Shown: positions 61,415 to 64,000 of the stretch, one piece after another
Layout of the letters: each line of letters starts with the position of its first letter
Position numbering within the stretch: position 1 is the first letter of the stretch
Assembly: GCA_944384195.1 (NCBI GenBank)
Contig: CALWSK010000003.1
Coordinates: forward strand, 156,344 to 220,343
Source: an uncultured Clostridia bacterium
GTDB taxonomy: Bacteria > Bacillota > Clostridia > Lachnospirales > CAG-274
Direction: 5' to 3'
DNA: 64,000 bases
Program-made: the position numbers and the translations under genes
The notes under the pieces: model-generated
What the model saw: the letters and a program-made list of their open reading frames with translations, nothing else
Database searches by the model: none
Told to the model about the DNA's origin: nothing

Positions 61415-62710
61415 TTACAATTTATAAAATACTTCAAAAAATTTATAACAATCATATATATCATTTACTGTTGCTAGCTCTCTTATAGAGTGCATACCCA
61501 AAATGGCAACTCCAAAATCTATAACAGTAGCATTAAGTTGACTAGCTAACATTGTACCTATAGTGCTACCTCCTGGTGCATCTGAATGATTAGCAAATTT
61601 TTGATATTTTATCCCAGCTTCTTTACAAATCAAATCAAAAACACTAGCACCTATACTATTTGTACTATATTTTTGACTTGCCGAATATTTAAGACAAATG
61701 CCCTCATTTAATATAGGTGTATTTGTTATATCATGTTTATCCAGAGCATTTGGGTGTATAGCATGCGCTAAATCTGAAGATAAAAAGATAGATTTTTCAC
61801 ACATAGTATAAAAGCTTTCCTCATCTTTAAAAAGACTAATACATATTCTTCTTAAAGTATCTCTTAGTAAAGAGCTATCTGCTCCTTGACCAGTCTTGCT
61901 TCCTACTTCCTCATTATCGGCAAGATATAATAAGTTTATACCATTTTCAAAGCTATCCGCAGAACTTAAAAATGCTCTAAATGAATTATACACCATCATT
62001 AAGTCATCTAATCTAGAACAAGATACAAACTCATCATTAAACCCCATTATATTCCCTTTTTGTGCATCATATAAATATAACTCATAGTCTAGTATATCAT
62101 CTTTAGCTACATTAAATTCTTTAGAAAGTATATCTAAAAGATAGCCTTCTTTATTAAAATTTTCCCCTGTTAAAGATAATAAAGGGAGCATATCCTTTTG
62201 TTTAGAATATTTATATCCATTATTTATATCTCTATTTAAGTGTATAGCAACATTAGGTATTATAGCAATAGCTCTTTTAAAATCTACTAGTTTTGTTTTT
62301 GGCTTTAATATGCTATCTCCTTTTAAAACTAATCTCCCGGCCATAGATAAAGGTCTATCTAGCCAAGTTGATAAAATCATTCCACCATATCCTTCTGTGT
62401 TTAGCTTTAGATATTTACAAGAGCTTACTACTTCGGCATTTGGTTTAATCATAAAACTTGGTGAATCTGTATGAGAGCCTATTCCTCTAAACCCCTCTTT
62501 TGCGTTTTGTCCTACAACAAAAGCTATAAGACTAGATTCATTCCTTGTTATATAATATTTACCGCCCTTTTTTATTTCCCATTTATCTTTATTATCAAGA
62601 CAAGAAAAATCTTTTTTATCTAGATTTTCTTTTACATTTGCTACTGCTAAAAAAGAACAAGGGCTATCTTGTATAAAATCTATCATTTCATTTGTATATT
62701 GTATTTTCAT
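61415..62710 (-). CDS. apeB: M18 family aminopeptidase
   Basis: Zinc aminopeptidase removing N-terminal, often acidic, residues; forms large tetrahedral dodecamers. 431 residues with the metal ligands in GIGSHTDSPSFMIKP, SRLDDLMM, LADNEEVGSKTGQGADS and ILGMHSIREL, and the HAIHPN and YSTNSIGASVFD blocks. The full set of M18 metal residues is present. It ends a leftward run nadE-xth-rhodanese-aminopeptidase with 3-11-base gaps; the functions are not obviously linked. Confidence 0.93.
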   Translation of the reverse strand: MKIQYTNEMIDFIQDSPCSFLAVANVKENLDKKDFSCLDNKDKWEIKKGGKYYITRNESSLIAFVVGQNAKEGFRGIGSHTDSPSFMIKPNAEVVSSCKYLKLNTEGYGGMILSTWLDRPLSMAGRLVLKGDSILKPKTKLVDFKRAIAIIPNVAIHLNRDINNGYKYSKQKDMLPLLSLTGENFNKEGYLLDILSKEFNVAKDDILDYELYLYDAQKGNIMGFNDEFVSCSRLDDLMMVYNSFRAFLSSADSFENGINLLYLADNEEVGSKTGQGADSSLLRDTLRRICISLFKDEESFYTMCEKSIFLSSDLAHAIHPNALDKHDITNTPILNEGICLKYSASQKYSTNSIGASVFDLICKEAGIKYQKFANHSDAPGGSTIGTMLASQLNATVIDFGVAILGMHSIRELATVNDIYDCYKFFEVFYKL

Positions 62711-62721
62711 ATTTATCCTCC

Positions 62722-63030
62722 CTACATAACTATATCAAAAGGCCAGTCTATTATTCCGCCAAATTCATATATATTTTTATATCCCATATTTGCCATTATC
62801 TGACTAGCTTGCTTACTTCTAACACCACTTCTACAATACACAAGAAGCGTTTCATCTTTATTTGCAACTTTTTCTATTTCTTTATCTACTATATCAAGCG
62901 GTACTAAGATTGCTCCGTCTATATAGCCTTCTTCAAACTCTTCTTTAGTCCTTACATCTATTATCTTACATTCTATAGTATCCATCATTTTTTTAGCTTC
63001 TACATAACCTATTTGATTAAATCTTTTCAT
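62722..63030 (-). CDS. Single-domain rhodanese-like protein
   Basis: A 102-residue sulfurtransferase domain. CKIIDVRTKEEFEEGYIDGA (21-40) and the active-site loop YCRSGVRS, with the persulfide cysteine C66, are intact. The final GGIIDWPF matches family ends. Likely moves sulfane sulfur in the cytoplasm; the acceptor is unknown. It lies 10 bases after xth and 11 before apeB. Confidence 0.93.
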   Translation of the reverse strand: MKRFNQIGYVEAKKMMDTIECKIIDVRTKEEFEEGYIDGAILVPLDIVDKEIEKVANKDETLLVYCRSGVRSKQASQIMANMGYKNIYEFGGIIDWPFDIVM

Positions 63031-63040
63031 ATTAAGCCTC

Positions 63041-63796
63041 CTAAAATTCTATATCTATACTAACAGGACAATGGTCAGAACCTAAGATTTGACTATGAAT
63101 TGTAGCCTCTTTTAGATTATCTTTTATTCTATTAGATATTATATAGTAGTCTATACGCCAACCAGAATTTCTTTCTCTAGCCTTACCCATATAGCTCCAC
63201 CAGCTATAAGCTCCTTCTTTGTCTGGATATAAATATCTAAATGTATCTGTAAAGCCACTATCTAAAAGAGCATTAAATTTTCCTCTTTCTTGGTCAGAAA
63301 ATCCCGCACTTTTTCTATTACTTTTAGGGTTTTTTAAATCTATTTCATTATGAGCAACATTTAAATCCCCACAATATATAACAGGCTTTTCCTTATCAAG
63401 CTTAATAAGATAATTTCTTATATCGTCTTCCCACTCCATACGATAGTCTATTCTTTTTAGCTCATTTTGTGAATTAGGAACATAAGCCGTAACATAATAA
63501 AATTTTTCAAATTCTAAAGTAATAAGCCTACCCTCTGTATTATGTTTATCTATATCTAGCCCATATTTTACGCTTATAGGTTCTTTTTTAGTAAATACTG
63601 CAACACCTGAATAACCTTTTTTCTCTGCATAATTCCAATATTGCTTATATCCTTCTAGCTCAAGATTTATCTGTCCTTCTTGGAGCTTAGTTTCTTGCAA
63701 AGAAAATATATCTGCATCTATTTCATTAAAAAAATCTAAAAAACCTTTTGTAACACAAGCTCTTATGCCGTTTACATTCCAAGATATCATTTTCAT
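63041..63796 (-). CDS. xth: Exodeoxyribonuclease III / AP endonuclease
   Basis: Repairs abasic sites and trims 3' ends. 251 residues, EEP superfamily: SWNVNGIRACVTKGF, the catalytic glutamate in IFSLQETKLQEGQ, GYSGVAVFTKKEP, YCGDLNVAHNEIDL, FRYLYPDKEGAYSWWSYMG, WRIDYYIIS and the final SDHCPVSIDI. Starts 3 bases after nadE. The size matches ExoA of Firmicutes. Confidence 0.97.
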   Translation of the reverse strand: MKMISWNVNGIRACVTKGFLDFFNEIDADIFSLQETKLQEGQINLELEGYKQYWNYAEKKGYSGVAVFTKKEPISVKYGLDIDKHNTEGRLITLEFEKFYYVTAYVPNSQNELKRIDYRMEWEDDIRNYLIKLDKEKPVIYCGDLNVAHNEIDLKNPKSNRKSAGFSDQERGKFNALLDSGFTDTFRYLYPDKEGAYSWWSYMGKARERNSGWRIDYYIISNRIKDNLKEATIHSQILGSDHCPVSIDIEF

Positions 63797-63799
63797 TTG

Positions 63800-64000
63800 T
63801 TATTCTTCCCCTTCTTTCATCTTTTCTATTTTATTTAAAATCGCTCTAAAACTTGCATCACTTGGCATTCTAAAATCTCCCCTTGGAGATAAAGAAACAG
63901 AACCAACTTTAGGGCCATCTGGTAAGCAAGAGCGTTTGAATTGTTGTGTAAAAAATCTTATATAAAATTTTTCAAGCCATTTTAATATTATACTATTTTC
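63800..64000 (-). CDS. nadE: NAD+ synthase, C-terminal end (partial)
   Basis: The last 66 codons of a gene that continues past the right edge. [20 protein letters not shown], then [20 protein letters not shown] and SDASFRAIL fit the C-terminus of glutamine-dependent NAD+ synthase (W..RF..QFKRS..PDGP.......PRGD.RMPS). The stop is at 63800-63802, 3 bases before xth, and its last codons carry the xth ribosome site (AAGGGGAAGAA). The glutaminase half is outside the window, so the type is inferred from this tail. Confidence 0.85.
   Translation of the reverse strand, partial: ENSIILKWLEKFYIRFFTQQFKRSCLPDGPKVGSVSLSPRGDFRMPSDASFRAILNKIEKMKEGEE

Overview
The window is very AT-rich, bacterial DNA, mostly protein-coding, with tightly packed operons and strong AGGAGG-type ribosome binding sites. 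The gene content points to an anaerobic, endospore-forming member of the Clostridia (Firmicutes): spore maturation genes spmA/spmB, the SCIFF peptide with its radical SAM maturase, a reverse rubrerythrin, a class I hybrid cluster protein, a 2[4Fe-4S] ferredoxin, formate-tetrahydrofolate ligase and a type I glutamine synthetase. I would guess a Lachnospirales-type lineage but cannot prove that from sequence alone. I saw no rRNA, tRNA, CRISPR array, insertion sequence or prophage.

Layout. 1-121: end of a GntR/FadR-type regulator. 145-3139: asd-dapA-dapB (diaminopimelate/lysine branch) behind a lysine riboswitch and its own promoter. 3149-12481: a long leftward cluster (5-formyl-THF cyclo-ligase, DAHP synthase, polA, coaE, lytic transglycosylase, peptide-binding lipoprotein, GalT-like enzyme, ddl, small membrane protein). 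12574-16592: LCP protein and a large secreted phosphodiester glycosidase. 16712-20272: reverse rubrerythrin and tldD-pmbA. 20405-24841: ferredoxin, pdxST, chemoreceptor. 24898-31627: nagBA, fhs, DUF1284 protein and two unknown membrane proteins, one with a 75-bp minisatellite. 31703-35698: purK-purE-aroE-glmM. 35715-38205: Crp/Fnr regulator facing hcp. 38326-43784: a PsbP-like protein, a DNA translocase with a very long linker, and a CDF metal transporter. 44411-48060: a glycerate-use cluster (CdaR-type regulator, glycerate kinase, GntP permease). 48233-49826: a secreted double ricin-type lectin with an unrecognised N-terminal domain and an elaborate promoter. 49893-54375: ferritin-like protein, glnA, secDF. 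54469-57269: the SCIFF locus, with two small membrane-protein genes inserted in it. 57405-61344: PHP phosphoesterase, smpB, a decayed TPR gene, spmAB and an Rpn-type nuclease. 61415-64000: nadE (partial), xth, rhodanese and an M18 aminopeptidase.

How the parts work together. The lysine-sensing operon feeds peptidoglycan diaminopimelate. ddl, glmM, nagA/nagB and the lytic transglycosylase make or recycle wall precursors, and LCP plus the phosphodiester glycosidase act on envelope glycopolymers. Reverse rubrerythrin, Hcp and the Crp/Fnr regulator form a set for oxidative and nitrosative stress. Many promoters are readable as near-consensus -35/-10 pairs with 17-bp spacers.

Points most worth a second look: (1) an undescribed dispersed intergenic repeat of about 95 bp, present three times (38229, 48073, 56158); (2) a classic A-AAA-AAG slippery heptamer joining two reading frames in a small membrane-protein gene inside the SCIFF locus (56610-56616); (3) the lectin gene with repeated TTTACAT half-sites around its promoter; (4) the glnA promoter with a dyad in its spacer followed at once by a 14-bp terminator-like hairpin; (5) a dyad between the Crp/Fnr gene and hcp.
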